64,000 bases of DNA from Diphasiastrum complanatum. Lineage: Eukaryota; Streptophyta; Lycopodiopsida; Lycopodiales; Lycopodiaceae. Of this stretch, positions 23,360-36,390 are shown one piece after another; positions within the stretch are counted from its first letter, which is position 1, and every line of letters starts with the position of its first letter. A model generated the notes under the pieces. That model saw nothing but the letters and a program-made list of their open reading frames with translations. It had not been told where the DNA came from and ran no database searches. The translations under genes and the position numbers were made by a program. Location: contig CM055097.1 in the NCBI GenBank assembly GCA_029204225.1, forward strand, positions 37,558,976 through 37,622,975, in the 5' to 3' direction.

Positions 23360-24534
23360 TACATCAAGACTTGCTCTCTGTAGCAAGAATAGCAGATGCA
23401 AGAATGCGTGTGACATTTTCTAACAAAGCATGCAACATGATTGATGCCAGAACCAGCACTCTCGTTGCTCAAGGAAGAATGAAAGGGAACCTATATCATC
23501 TGAAGGTACACCTACTTGCGGATCAGGTGCATCAGACTCATGACGACTTGTCAGACACTCTGTGGCACAGAAGACTCTGTCACATGAACTCAATGGCACT
23601 CTACCAGGCAAGTCATCATAGAGCAATTACAGGGGTCAGCATCTCGAATGCAACCAATTCGGCCACCTGTGATGCATGTTTGAAAGGCAAGATGTCACGC
23701 ACACCATTTGTCAAAGACTCCTACAGAATGACAAAGATTCTGGAGCTGGTGCACTTTGACATTTGCGTTCCATTCAACGTGATCTCAGTAGGAGGTTCAA
23801 AATATTATATAACCTTCATTGATGACTATAGCAAGTTTTCCAGAGTGTATTTTATTCAGAATAAATCTGAAGCACTCGATAAATTCACAAAATATGTGAA
23901 TTGGACTGAGAGATGCACAGGCAACAAGGTGAAGCAAATCAGAACAGATCGAGGTGGCGAATATATCTCGAATCGCTTCATTGATTTCTGTAGTGATCGT
24001 GGCATCATTCACAGAAGAACTGCAGCCTACACACCGCAGCACAATGGTGTTGCTGAACGAAAGAACAGGACCCTAATGGAAGCAGCTAGATGCATGATGG
24101 CCTATTCGAAAGCTCCAAGGGCACTGTGGGCTGAGGCAGTAGCTATAGCCACATACATCCAAAATAGGACAGGTAAATCTGGTGTTCCTCACACGACACC
24201 ACATGAGCTATGGTGGGGTAGAAAGCCCAACCTGCCTCACATCAGAATATTTGGCTATGTAGCATATGCACATATTCCTGATAAGCTTCACAAGAAGCTT
24301 GATGAGAAAGCCGAGCAAGGATTTCTGGCAGGTTATGACAATAATTTGTCATACTACAGAATCTACATGCCAGACATGAACACTGTGAAAACAGTGAGGG
24401 ATGTCAAATTTGACAAGAGCAGGACAATGGCCAACAAAGACCCTGTTAGCTATGAAGCTCTAGAAAGACAGTACTGTGACCTGCCACCAACGTTAGAGGG
24501 AGCAGAGGACAAACACGAAAACAAAGATTTTTGA
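23360..24534 (+). pseudogene. Element C pre-integrase and integrase
   Basis: Open from the truncation point: LLSVARIADARM, pre-integrase LWHRRLCHMN...CDACLKGK, integrase with LVHFDICVPF (D), IRTDRGGEYIS (D), NGVAERKNRTL (E), and the C-terminal WWGRKPNLPHIRIFG. It ends with a frameshift near 24534 before RT. All three catalytic acidic residues are kept, but no start codon belongs to it. Confidence 0.9.
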
Positions 24535-24789
24535 GTCGTCTCCCATTCGAGCGACGAATCAGACAAAGAACGATTCGAGAGGCAACCTGCTGCCGCAGTT
24601 CTTGTAAACCAAGATGGTTCCAGACCGAGCAGAGTAGACAAGGGCAAAGGCATAGCTGTTCCGGGAGGATCTCCCATAAGGTGAACAAGACCACAAAGAG
24701 CGCCAACAAGATTTGTGCCAGGCAGCTCAGCTTTCACATCAGAAGAATTTTGCGGGTTCAGTGGCAAACCACAGACATTTGAGGAGGCG

Positions 24790-26343
24790 ATTGAAGGTCC
24801 AGAAAAGGACAAATAGATCCAAGCCATAAACGAAGAGATGGAGTCCATGAGGAAGAACCAGGTATGGACGTTGGAGCCATTACCTCATAAATGCAAGACT
24901 GTCAAATGCAAATGAGTTTTCAAACTCAAATATGGACCAGACGGGAGGGTGATGAAATACAAGGCAAGATTGGTAGTGAAGGGTTTCTCTCAGAGAAAAG
25001 GTATTGACTATTCTGAAACCTTCTCTCCTGTCGTCAAACATTCGTCCCTATGTCTGTTGTTCGCATATGTAGCAGCTTATGACCTTAGGATCCACATTGT
25101 GGATGAGAAGACAACCTTTTTGCATGGCAAATTAGACAAAGAGGTCTACATTGATCAACCCCCAAGATTTGTCTCGAATTCACTTCTTGACTATGTATGC
25201 AGAATGCATACAAGCATCTACGGTCTGAAGCAATTAGCCCGGCAATGGTACAAGAAGAAGGATCAAGCCCTGAAATCATTGGGATTCAAGCCTCTGTTGG
25301 CGGACTCCAATGTTTATGTCAGAGTTACAGATGGGAAGATCATCATAGTGGCTGTATATGTGGACGACACTCTGATACTTGCAAGAGTGTGCAGCTAATT
25401 GATGAAGTAAAGACAGACATCTCGAAGCATTTCGAGATAGTGGATCTGGGAGAAGCCAGGTGTTACCCAGGCTTACAAATTGAAAGGGACTATGAGGGAG
25501 GCAAGTTATACCTTCACCAGTTCAGATACACCCAGAAGATCCTAGAGGACTTTGGGATGCTGAACTGCAAAGGAGCGAACACTCCAATGCTCGCAGGAAT
25601 GGTGCTAACAAATGACGATTGTCCAAAGACTGAGGAAGAAAGAGAACAGATGCAGCTCACTCCCTACAGAAGGCTGATAGGTTCACTGATATTTCTTGCA
25701 GAGAACACATGTCCTGATATTGCTTATGCAGTATTCAAGATGAGCCAATTCTGCACGAATCCAGGCTCGACACATTGGAAGATTGTGAAACGAATTTTGC
25801 AATATCTTCAATTAACGAGGGATTATGGCTTGTGTTATTGTCGTGGTGCAGGACTCATGATACTTTCCTACAGCGACGCTAGCTGGGCATCTCTCAGGGA
25901 CGATTGTAAAAGCGTCTCAGGAGGATACACCATCGCATCAGGAGTAGCAATTCTCTGGGTCAGCAAGAAGCAGACCATTTTAGCCCAGTCGTCCTGTGAA
26001 GTAGAGTATGTAGCAACAACAAAGATGGCCAACGAAATAATTGGGCTAAGGCAGTTCCTGGACGAATTGGACAAAACAAGGAATGAGCCACTGGTCTTGC
26101 AGATGGACAACACCTCTGCAATACACCTCATGAAGGATCCCGTGTTCCATTCCAGGACGAAGCACATTGCGATCAAGTATCACTTGATCAGGGATCTGAT
26201 TGAGAAGAAGATGATGTAGACCACCTTCATCGGAACGAAAGATATGGTTGCTGACATCTTCACAAAGGCTATGGACAAAGGACTCTTTGAGAGGCAAAGG
26301 AGCAGTCTCAGGATCATAAAGCTACCATGCTTTGAGAGGGAGC
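24790..26343 (+). pseudogene. Element C RT and RNase H
   Basis: RT signatures MKYKARLVVKGFSQRKGIDY, SIYGLKQLARQWY and catalytic AVYVDDTLILA (about 25350). RNase H has SYSDASWASLRDDCKSVSGG, QSSCEVEYVA and FHSRTKHIAIKYHLIRD. Breaks: a TGA at 24913-24915 where related elements have tryptophan, a frameshift at about 25390 just after YVDD, and a TAG at 26217-26219. The last codons run into the right LTR. Confidence 0.9.
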
Positions 26344-27353
26344 TGAAGAAACAAAGTGTTTCTGAATACAAAGCCTTGCTAGCTTACGGCCCCTCGCCTG
26401 ACGAACATGTTTGCGAACTCGAACATCCGAAGACACGAAACACGAAGAGTTTCACGAACACGAAAGTCAACAAAGATGAAGACCGGGGGTTCGTGAACAC
26501 GAACGAGATTCCCTTGCGGTCCTATACGAGAGAAAGGTGGATGAGGTAAACGAAACCAATGGTGGAAACGAAACTCGTTCTGTCCTCACGCTCCAAGGAG
26601 TACCACCAGAGATCACGTAAGTACTAGAAGTATAGAGATATGACCTGATGGCATGACGTCAACAGATACTCCCTAGGTTGTGGCTAAACTGCCACTCTTG
26701 TAATTCTCTGGTTAATTGTAGATGGTTAATCACTCTAATCTTAGATTTGCATAGAGAGACTATACTTACTGAATAATACTTGACATATATCAATAGGATA
26801 CACAGTGTGTAACCATGTAATAAGAACTAGAAGTAGTCTGATGCTAGTAAGCAATCAAGACGAACACAGACAGAAGCTCCGTCTGCGTGCGAGAAGATAA
26901 TTCTGTCTAGGATCAGAAGATCCAATTGTCCGCTAGTGAAGCAAGACTACTACTCATGAGAGATCCGTGCTTCTCTCATGCCAACGCACTGCATGGATTC
27001 GCATGTAGTGCCCTGAAGAAATCAGAGAAAATCAATATAGATTATTTTTCTGGTTGTGTCTGATCTTGGATGTCGAATGCTTATGCTGTTTATTTTAATA
27101 TGTCTGAGTTTTCTTGTTCCATTTGAATTCCGCACCTTGGTTGAAATGAAGTCGAATGCTATATTAATTCTATGAACGTAGATCAGTAGTACCTGACTAC
27201 CCTCTGGAGGATTGTAGGAGTGTTTCAGTTGGCAGTGCCTAGCGAACGCATCTGAACTCCATCCGAATCTCGAAAGAGAGTCGCGAATGTTTCACAAATT
27301 TTTCTTCTCACAATTCTCATCAGTCCTATTGGAGCACCGCTCGACTCACAACA
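26344..27353 (+). repeat. Element C 3' LTR
   Basis: Full-length copy, 1010 bp, ending exactly at the GACAT duplication. Its last ~415 bp have no counterpart in the left LTR. Confidence 0.92.
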
Positions 27354-27358
27354 GACAT

Positions 27359-28973
27359 CTCATTAGAGATGTAATCGCCGCCACCATCAATTCGGAGTGC
27401 TTTCACTTTTGTAGACGTTTGTGTCTCAACCATGGCCTTGAATCTCTTGAAGCATTCAAAGGCTTCAAATTTGTGCTTAATGAACATGACTGTAGACAAT
27501 CTAGAATAATCATCTATGAAAGTGATAAAATAGATTGCATCTCCTAAGGACGGAGTTGGCTTTGGACCACAAAGATCGCTATGTACAAGATTCAATACAT
27601 GTTTTGTTTTGATGGAATGTGAGTTTGGAAACTTGCTTCTTGGGTGCTTTCCATAGATGCATGATTCACAAAAGAAAGATTTCCTATCTAATGAAGAAGG
27701 GAAATTCAGTCCATCAACTAAATTATTACAACGCATATAAGAAAGTGATCTTGTATTCACGTGTCCAAATCGACTATGCCACAGAACAACATTGTTGTTT
27801 ACATTTTCATTAAAGATACTAGCTAATGCAACTGAATTAGAGAGTACGTAAAGATTTCCGACTCTAGTGCATGTAGTCAAAGTAGTATCTTCCTCGAGTA
27901 TTGTACACTGCTCAGATGAGAAAGTAACAGTGTAACCCTCATCAATTATCTCAAAGACTGATAATGGGTTCTTTGATAACTGAGGAACATGAAGGACATT
28001 AGGAACACAAGTAGATAGATCATTGTTGAAGGTGATCTTCACTGTTCCTTTGCCTTCCACCTGTATGGTGCTAGAATCTCTGAGGTAGATGATTTGATCT
28101 CTGCTGTAAGCTACATACTCGATAAACCATTCCTTGCAAGAGGTCATGTGTTGGGCACCGCCGCTGTCTAGGTACCAGCTATCACAATCTTTGTTGCTAC
28201 TGCTATAAGCCATTAACAAGTGTGCATCTTGCTCCTTGAATTCTGTCGCATTGGAGGAGTATGGATGCTGTTGTTGTTGTTGCTTCTTTGCCTCGTTGTA
28301 GATCTGGATATGACACTCCTTGATGTCATGATTTGCTCTCTTGCAATATCTGCAGGAAAGCTTCTTGCGTGATCCACCATGCTCAGTTTGAGTGTGAGGC
28401 TTCTGTTGTTGCTGCTACACTTGATTCTTACCCTTGGAGTAGTCTTTCTTCTTGGTGTATAGAGCCATGGATTTGTCTTTGATGGATAGGCTGCTAGTCT
28501 TTCTCCACATTTCTTCTTGAAGAAGATGACCAATCACCTTTTGAAGAGTGAGGTCGGGTTGTGTGGAGATCATCACCACAAAGTGTTCATATGACTTAGA
28601 AGAAAGCAAGGTCATAACGACATCATCATCTTGAATAGAACATCCTACAGCTGACATCATGAGTCTCATAGAGATTTGATAACAAATCTAATACATCCTA
28701 AGAGGTTTTGCATGTGGTAACATGGGATATTTGGGAGTCGACCAAATTGAGTGTGATACATGCTAAGGCCTTCTGATCTTTGATCTTCCATGCCTTTGCT
28801 TGATCACCATCTTTTGGTTTTAGGTCTGCACCTTCTACTACATCCCAAAGATCTCTATCTATCAGCATCATCCGGAGTTTTAACTTCCAGATGTAGAAAT
28901 TAGAACCATTGAACTTGTCAATGATTCTAGTCTCGCTGGATGATGAGGATGAAGAGCTACCAAGATGAGACAT
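27359..28973 (-). pseudogene. Element A gag, protease and integrase N-terminus
   Basis: Gag starts at 28973 with MSHLG, a run of eight serines, and DKFNGSNFYIWKLKLRMML. It is broken by a stop near 28698 and a frame change, and continues as MRLMMSAVGCSIQDDDVVMT. Zinc knuckle CRYCKRANHDIKEC lies at about 28320-28360. Protease WYLDSGGAQHMT, pre-integrase LWHSRFGHVN...CESC, integrase LVHSDLCGP and ALRIDGGGDYISNE follow. The frame ends at the C insertion (27358). Confidence 0.9.
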
Positions 28974-29041
28974 GATAACATTAATATAAATGGAACAAAC
29001 TTAATCTCTCAATTTATTTGAGCTACGTCCTGATACCAATC

Positions 29042-30475
29042 TGATGGGGCAAGGGAGATAGAAGAACACGAATAGAGAAGAGAGCAGGAATATTGCGGAA
29101 CAGCTCTCCCGTTACAATCAGTTGCTAGATGCAAAAATAGTCTAATGGAAAGCTTATGCTAAACGTAATCATTGTTTAACAAGATCTTAAAAAGTTAATT
29201 CATACTCTCAAAAACAAGAGTATAGTCCACCGAAGAGATTAGAAATGGTTTGTGTATGGTATTACTGGAAATCAGATTCAATGTGAAGTTTGGTTTTGAA
29301 AGAGCAGTATGATATTGCGAGTTTCTCAGGCATCAAAGACAGCCATCGTCTGATCAGAAACTGAGGAGTAGAAGTCTGTGCTCTGATCAGAGTGAGTAAA
29401 CAAGCACGATCAAACAACAATGAAGTGTATTTAATCACAAGAAGCATTCATCTACATTATACATAGATAGAAAAGCGTGCTGCTGATGTATTACATTGAA
29501 GCACAATCAAATAGCAATTACAATAAAAAATGACGGCGTAACTAGGAGGCTCAAATAATACGTCTCATGTAATCTGTGCTGGGATGATCTATTTATAGAT
29601 TGCATCCATGTATTAATTACATTAAATGTTTGTCACCTAATTAGGCAAGTCGTTGTACTTGGAAGTATATGGCTTTTGTGACAACTATACATAGTGTATA
29701 CGGTCAACAAATCATGAATGTTGACGCGGACGAGGACGTCGCATTTTCTCTCACTTTGCAAATTTCGGGAAGTGGCTGGGAACGTTCCTCGTTAAAAAAA
29801 TAGACGACCTTCGGCATTTTCTATCTTTTTTGAGATTTTGCGAAAAAGCTGAAGGTGCCCTTAAACAAGTTTAAGATGCTCTTAAAAAGTTGAAGGTGCC
29901 CTCAAAAAGACGAAGATGTCTTTAACAGTTTAACTCTCTCGCACTTTGCGAAAAAATGCGAAAAAGCCGAAGGTGCCCTTAAAAACAAGTTTAAGGTGCC
30001 CTTTAAAAAGGCGAAGGTGTCTTTTAACAGTTTAACCCTTAAAAATAGATGACCTTCTGGAATTTGCTCTCTCTTTGCATTTTTTGGGAAAATGCAAAAA
30101 AGCCGAAGGTGTTGAAAATAGTTAAACTTTTGAACTGCAGACAAGTTGACTTCTTCAAAATAATTGAATGGAAGAAGTTGAAGGCAAGTGTCAGACTGTT
30201 TAGGAAAGTGCGAAAAATGAGAACTGTGCAACACTTAGTGTATTTCTGTAGACTGTTGAAAAAGTAATATAAATCTGCAGACTTGTTCTAAATGCAAGTT
30301 TTGTGGAAGTCCTTAAAGATGGCCAAGTCTTCAATGACTTAAACTTATTAAACTTAACATTTGAACTTGAAATTATGATGGGATTGGTTACCCTTTGCTG
30401 GAGATCAACCGGAAGTCCGTTGTAGACGTCCTTCAAATAAATTGGTTGAGACAACTGTGGGCTTAATTTCCAACA
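29042..30475 (-). repeat. Element A 5' LTR
   Basis: 1434 bp. The primer-binding site GGTATCAGG lies just inside (29024-29039 read on the minus strand). Many substitutions and small indels against 10305-11795. Confidence 0.93.
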
Positions 30476-30480
30476 ATAGG

Positions 30481-31710
30481 GAAGCCAGATAAATGAATAC
30501 TTTGGAAAAGGATAGAAGAGGAAGTAAGGGTGAAATGAGCATGCCATAATTCATAACAAATAACAAAATTTGCCAAAGGATTTACATCAAGAAAAGAGGT
30601 CATTCTAGCTCATTGTATCAAAAGCTTTGTCAAAGTCAAGTTTGACGACCACAAAGGATAATCAGCCCAAAGAGAGAAGTCAATGACTACCAAAAAATAG
30701 GATATTATCAAGCAATGATCTACCTTTCAAAGAGCTAGTTTGGTTATTGGAGAGGTGTGAGGGAAGAAACAAGATAAGTCTTTTAGCAACGACATTAGCA
30801 ACTATCTTGTAAAAATGTTCAACATAGTAATTAAGGTGATAACCTGAGAACATACAAGGAGTTTCAGTATTCAGGATGAGTTTGATGAGGCCACAAAAAA
30901 GTGATGATGAAAAAGAGTTAAAGATAGCAGCTAAGCAAATAGAGTTAAAGAGGAGGGCATGTCCAACATGATCCCAATAAGCAAGGAGACCTTGGGACCT
31001 CTTGTTCCAAAACTAGTTAATTTTTAACATGCAAGTTATAACATAAATGGAATATAATATTTTTTTTCTTCTCTAGAAATGAAATAACCATAAAATAATG
31101 CTTTTTACTAAATACCAACAAAGTGTTCATAGAGAGTCAACCAATTCAAATAAGAGTAGGAAGATGATGGTAAAATTGCAAAACCCAAATTTCTTGCTAT
31201 TTCTATTTAGTCAAATGTTCTAAAAGGTAACAACTCTAAGATATTGCTAGTAAAAATTAATGTTAAAATCATCAAACATTAAATCATCAACGATAAAGTT
31301 AGAATAGAAAAAAAGGTTTTTAATTTCACATAAAGATCAGCTATAAATAAATCATAGATGGAACTCCACAGGCATAAATGACAAAAAAAAATAGAAGCGA
31401 TGTTTCACATCTTTATCCAATGTTTTGCATTTAGTACAAACAAGTACTTTCACCTTGACATGTTTGATTGTGTTGTGATGAGAGAATTAGATTTCCATTT
31501 GGATGGTGGATCATCAATACTCCATTTAGTGGTATCCTAAGAAAAGATAGATTTTTCTTTTTTAGTTGCCGAGAATACAAGAGAGTAAGCGATTCCATTA
31601 AAAATTTCGTAGGCTTTGAATGTCTAGTTAGATTTGTATTCTTTAAGGGATGAAGTAACAAATATGCTCTAGTCACAATATGAGAAGTCATAAGCCAGAA
31701 AGTTGTCATG
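30481..31710 (-). pseudogene. LINE reverse transcriptase, upstream half and flank
   Basis: Minus-strand peptides YKIVANVVAKRLILFLPSHL and SSLKGRSLLDNILF, then VVVKLDFDKAFDTM (about 30640), match the finger region and motif A (D in LDFDKAFD) of plant L1-like reverse transcriptase. Stops and frameshifts throughout. It is continuous with 10203-10304 once element A and one ATAGG copy are taken out. The part at 31190-31450 is repeat copy 2, pairing with 9130-9380. Confidence 0.75.
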
Positions 31711-31715
31711 AAGGT
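31711..31715. repeat. Target-site duplication of element E (left)
   Basis: AAGGT, repeated at 37837-37841. Confidence 0.93.
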
Positions 31716-32406
31716 TGTGAAAAGTACAGTACTAAGGACCATAAATGGATCTTTGAATGATCCACAAGGTGATTGTATGCTTGTTAAACAATCTATCAGA
31801 AACTAGTCATCAGAAAACAAGATCTACTTTAGCAGCTTGATAGGAAACAAGTAGAGACAATCAAAGCATTGATCAATTAGTATAATCCAACTCCACACGT
31901 GTGGAAATAAGGCTATAGTACGGCCTGTAGACAATGTTTACAAAGTGCCAAAGCTGGTTTTCATTGGAAAAATAGAGTAATCACCATACAATGAGAGGAA
32001 ACTCGAGTTTCTCCTTGAGGCTCCAAAAAGTTTCTATCTTCTCACTATGGAGAATGGGAATACATAGTAAAACACACTTCCTTTGCAAAGTTAGGTGAAA
32101 ATCCAGCATGTAATAAGGAAATAGACTCCACTTTCTTGCCCTAATGTGAAAACCCTAGCCTAGATCCAAGAGTCATGCTTGGTAGGTGCATGGTAGGTAC
32201 AAATCTCATCATAAATCATGGTCTAGATCCTACAAAGTAGGAATCACTACCAAATAGACACAACCACTCCTCTTGACTCGTGGTAACCTACTTTAGGTGT
32301 GTATGTACAAGTAGCACTTTGGCCATTGAAGTAACCAACAAACAATATTGACAAAATGTACAATATTCTACATGGCTAGATTTGCCAATGTAGGCAAATT
32401 TTCACA
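31716..32406 (-). repeat. Element E 3' LTR
   Basis: 691 bp, TGTGAAAAGTAC...AATTTTCACA. Contains CCACACGTGTGG at 31893-31904. In the partner LTR this motif has mutated to CACACATGTG. Confidence 0.94.
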
Positions 32407-35152
32407 CTCCTCCTCAAATCTAGCCTTGGAGATCACAATGCTTTTATCAATAACTCCAATTGAAGATCTAAGCTCGACAAATGAATCTTTAGGTAAAGGT
32501 TTAGTAAACAAATCAGCCAAGCAACTTGATGATGGCACGTGTTGGAGCTTGATCTCTTTAGCTTGCACTTTTTCCCTCACGAAATGATGAGCAATTTCGA
32601 TGTGTTTTCTCCTTGCATGGAATGTAGGATTAGTTGCAAGTGATTGGGCTGATTGGTTGTCACAATAGATAATAGGGATCTCCTCCTCCATGACATGAAG
32701 CTCCACCAATAGCCTTTTGAGGCACAAGACCTCCTTGCATGTTGATGTCAAGGCCTTGTATTCGGATTCTGTGGAAGATAGGGAGATGGTATCTTGCTTT
32801 TGGAAAGCCATGATACTACTCCATCACATAGAAAGGTGGCAAAGGCACTTGTTGATCTTCTATCCACTTTGTCACCTGCAAAATCCGAGTCACTATAGGC
32901 TCTTAAGCCAAGATTAGTTCCTCTATACAAAATACCAAAATTCTTAGTGAATGAAATGTATCTAAAAACTCTTTTGGCCATCTTCCAATGTGAAACTAGA
33001 GGACTTTGCATGAATTGGCTTAACTTTCCAACACTATAACTAAGATTAGGTCTAGTTATAGTTAAATAGATCAAGGAGCCAATAAGCCTTCTATATAATG
33101 TGATGTCCTGAAAGGATGCTTCATCACAACCAATAGATGCTTTTACATGTTGCTCCATTGGTATCTCAACGCCTTTACAATTCTTCATTCCAAATCTATC
33201 TAGGATGGATGTAGCATATTTAGATTGACAAATGAAGCTAAAATCACATCCTCTAATAACCTCTATTCCAAGAATGAAGCTCAATAGGCCGAGATCTACC
33301 ATCTTAAACTCTTTTGCTAAAGCAATTTTTACATCTCTAATTCCATCTAGATCATTACCACTCAAGATAATGTCATCTACATACAAAACAAGAATAATGA
33401 TCATGCCATCATGAAAACTTATATACAATGATGGATCATAGGCACTCATTACAAAGTTGATGGAAATGAGAAAAGAGTTTAGCCTAGAGTACCATGCTCT
33501 AGGTGCTTGCTTGAGCCCATAAAGGCTCTTCTTCAAAAAACACACCTTTCCTTCATGCTTTGCCTTGATGAAGCCCTCGGGTTGCCTCATGTAGATCTCT
33601 TCCTCCAAATAACCATTGAGGAATGCATTTGTGAAGTCAAGTTGGAATAGCTCCCAATTGAAGGTTGTAGCAAGACTAATGATCAACCTGATAGTAACAA
33701 GCTTAGCCACAGGAGCAAAAGTCTCATCATAGTCAATGCCTTTGGTTTGTAAAAAACCTTTGGCAACAAGCCTAGCTTTATGCTTGCTTATTGATCCATC
33801 TTGATTATACTTCAATCTAAACACCCACTTGCAATCAAGAGGTTTCTTCCCTTGAGGAAGATCCACAAGATCCCAAGTATGATTCTCAATAAGAGCATCA
33901 TACTCTACTTGCATAGCATCCATCCAACTTTTAGACTTACAAGCATCTTCATAGCATGTTGGCTCATCTAACATTGAAGTAAGAAAGGTGTAAGATGTGA
34001 AAGATGATGAGCCTTCCCTTTGATCACCTTGACCATCATAGGTGAGCCTCAATGGCTCGGATCTTGCCCTTGTAGATCTTCTTGGAGTTCTTGGAGTTCT
34101 TGCATCTTGAGGTGGATCCTCAAGTTCTTCTTCACTTCGAAGCTCCTCCTCCATCCTAGCATGATCCTTGGCATCAAGACAATTAGTAGCATTATCATCC
34201 AAATCACAAGCATGTCCTTCATAAAAAATAACATCCCTACTCACTATCACCTTGCTAGTGATGGGATTGAAGACTCTATAACCTTTGCTATTCTCACAAT
34301 ATCCCACAAAGATGCCTTTGATGGATGTTGCATCATCCTTCCTTTCCTTATCCAAGGATTGGTGTACATAGCAAGTGGATCCAAAAACTTTGAGATCTTT
34401 GAGATTGGGCTTCTCTCCAAATAGAGCTTCAAATGGTGTGATTCCTCCAATGGCTTGGTTTGGCAATCTATTGCACAAATAGTTAGCACAAGTTATTGCT
34501 TCACCCCAAAATGATTTGGATAGAGAAGCATCTAGCCTTAAGGCCTTAGCACACTCACAAAGAGATCTATTTCTTCTCTCACTCACTCCATTTTGTTGAG
34601 GGGTGTATGAACATGACAACTCCCTCTTTATGCCATTAGAACTACAAAAGTCAATCAACTTATTGGAGATATATTCACCCCCCCCCCCACTCCTTAATAC
34701 CTTAATCTTGGTACTGAGTTGATTTTCTACCAAAGTCTTGAACTTTACAAAAGAATCAAACACCATTGATTTGCTAGACAAGAGGTACATTCAACAAAAT
34801 CTAGAATAGTCATCAATGAAGATTACATAGTACTTGGCACCACCATTAGATTCATGTGAAAAACTATGAACATCTGAATGGATGAGTTCAAGAGGAGAGT
34901 TTGATCTTGATGTAGATCTTGAGAAGGGTAGTTTGTGAGCCTTTGAGAGGCTGCATGCTTCACATCTCTTCCCACACTTTGACAAATGCTTGGGGAGTCC
35001 AACTGCAAGCTCCTTTGTAGCCATAGATTCCATGGCTTTGTAGTTGGGGTGGCCCAACCTTTTGTGCCACAGTTCCACCTTTGATAGCTCCACCTTTGCC
35101 AAGTTAGCACTCTCCACTGCAATATTAGCATCAAGCTTAAACAGTCTACCTT
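32368..35152 (-). pseudogene. Element E integrase, RT and RNase H
   Basis: Pre-integrase LWHKRLGHPNYKAMES and CEACSLSKAH. Integrase has LIHSDVHSFS, then a TGA at 34788-34790 just after DYSRFC, NGVSERRNRSLCE with the catalytic E, and GLRAYSDSDFAGD marks RNase H. In the second catalytic motif the usual D is replaced (VLRSGGGGEYISN), which would itself damage integrase. RT has KARLVAKGFLQTKGIDYDET and catalytic VLYVDDIILSGND. A frameshift near 32800 splits RNase H; the rest reads DTISLSSTESEYKAL and FHARRKHIEIAHHFVREK to about 32368, running into the LTR. Confidence 0.93.
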
Positions 35153-35154
35153 GC

Positions 35155-36390
35155 TTAAAAGCCTTTGGCTATACATTCACCATTTCTAAGGATGAAACAA
35201 ACTCCATGCTTAAATTGTACATCTAGGCCATTATCCATTAACTGGCCAACACTAAGCAAATTCTTGGTTAACTTAGGAACATAAAGAACATTATCTAGAT
35301 TCATCCTTTTGGATGATCCCACATACAAGGGAATTGTTCCTATTCCACTTATCTTACATTCTTGACTACTTGCAGTATAGATTGATCTATGTAAGTCATT
35401 GTAAGAAAGTAAGGTGGAGAATATGTCCTTTTGATATGTCATGTGGGAACTTGCCCCACTATCAATCCACCAAGAATCATTGGTGTTGCTCTTGGATGAT
35501 GGTGGTTTGTTGGAAACCATCAAGGATGACTCTTCATTTTCCTCTTCCTCCTGATGTGCAATGTTGCTTTGTTTGCTCTCTTGTGCCTTCTTCTTCTTGA
35601 GACATTCTGATGCAAAATGTCCTTTCTTTCCACAGAAAAAACATTTGTACTTGGACTTGTCTTTGATCTTGCTCTTTGAGCTTGAAGCCTCATCCTCCTC
35701 CTTGGTCTCCTTGAAGTGCTTCTTCTTGCCATTGGCCTTCTTCTTGCTATTGAATGAGAAATTAGCTTTCTCATCACCATCCTGCAGAGAAATAGCATTC
35801 ATTCTTGCATTGGTATGCAACATCCTACACTCTTCAGCTACTAATACATTGTGTAGCTTTTCTATAGTAGGCAAATTGTCTTGGATTGCAAAGCTTTGGA
35901 CCAAATTTGTAAAGCCACTCCCTAGACCATTTAGGACAATCTGAACAAGCTCACTATCTTGAATCTTCTCTCCAATGGAAGCTAACTCCCTATTAAGAGA
36001 CTTGATTCTTAGCACATAATCTTGTGCACTCTCATCACTCCTCTTCATGCTTTGTAGAATCTGATTCCTAAGCATGAGAACCCTCGAAGTGTTACTAGAC
36101 TCATAGATAGATTTTAAAGATTCCCAAGCCTCTCTAGGACTCTTACATGATGATACTTCCCTTAAAAGATCATTGCTTACATTCATCTTAATACAGTGAA
36201 GTGCAAGCCTAGACCTCTTCTTGTATCTCACTAATTCATGTGCACCTAGAGGTTCATCTTCATCATCTATTAGAAACTCATGAAGATCCTGGAGCACCAT
36301 TAGTGACTCCATCCTCACTTTCCAAATAGCATAATTGGTAGAATTTAACCTCTCACTAGCTTCTAGAAGGTAGGCTCCCACTGATCCCAT
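35155..36390 (-). pseudogene. Element E gag and protease
   Basis: 411-residue frame. Gag starts MGSVGAYLLEASERLNSTNY with RLALHCIKMNVSNDLLREV and SRVLMLRNQIL. Zinc knuckle CFFCGKKGHFASEC (about 35630) sits in a Lys/Glu-rich region, and protease has WWIDSGASSHMT (about 35460). The frame ends early in a T run at about 35158-35161, one base longer than the related frame needs; pre-integrase continues in the next frame. Confidence 0.93.

Larger units (their letters stand above)
22760..27353 (+). mobile_element. Element C: Ty1/copia retrotransposon lacking gag and protease
   Basis: Right LTR 26344-27353 (1010 bp, TGAAGAAACAAAG...CTCACAACA). The left LTR is truncated (22760 to about 23359). The element is flanked by GACAT at 22755-22759 and 27354-27358. 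The left LTR runs directly into integrase coding, with no primer-binding site, gag or protease left. Inserted in the integrase of element A. Confidence 0.93.
10305..30475 (-). mobile_element. Element A: Ty1/copia retrotransposon hosting three nested insertions
   Basis: Long terminal repeats 10305-11795 and 29042-30475 both read TGATGGGGCAAGGG...TTCCAACA on the plus strand and are flanked by ATAGG. Transcription is on the minus strand: a primer-binding site TTGGTATCAGGACG lies at 29024-29039 beside the right (5') LTR, and a polypurine tract AAGGGGGAA at 11796-11806 beside the left (3') LTR. Removing the three later insertions (B, C, D) and their duplications leaves about 6.9 kb. Domain order is gag, protease, integrase, RT, RNase H, as in copia elements. 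Many stops and frameshifts and visibly diverged LTRs make it the oldest copia element in the stack. Confidence 0.95.
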
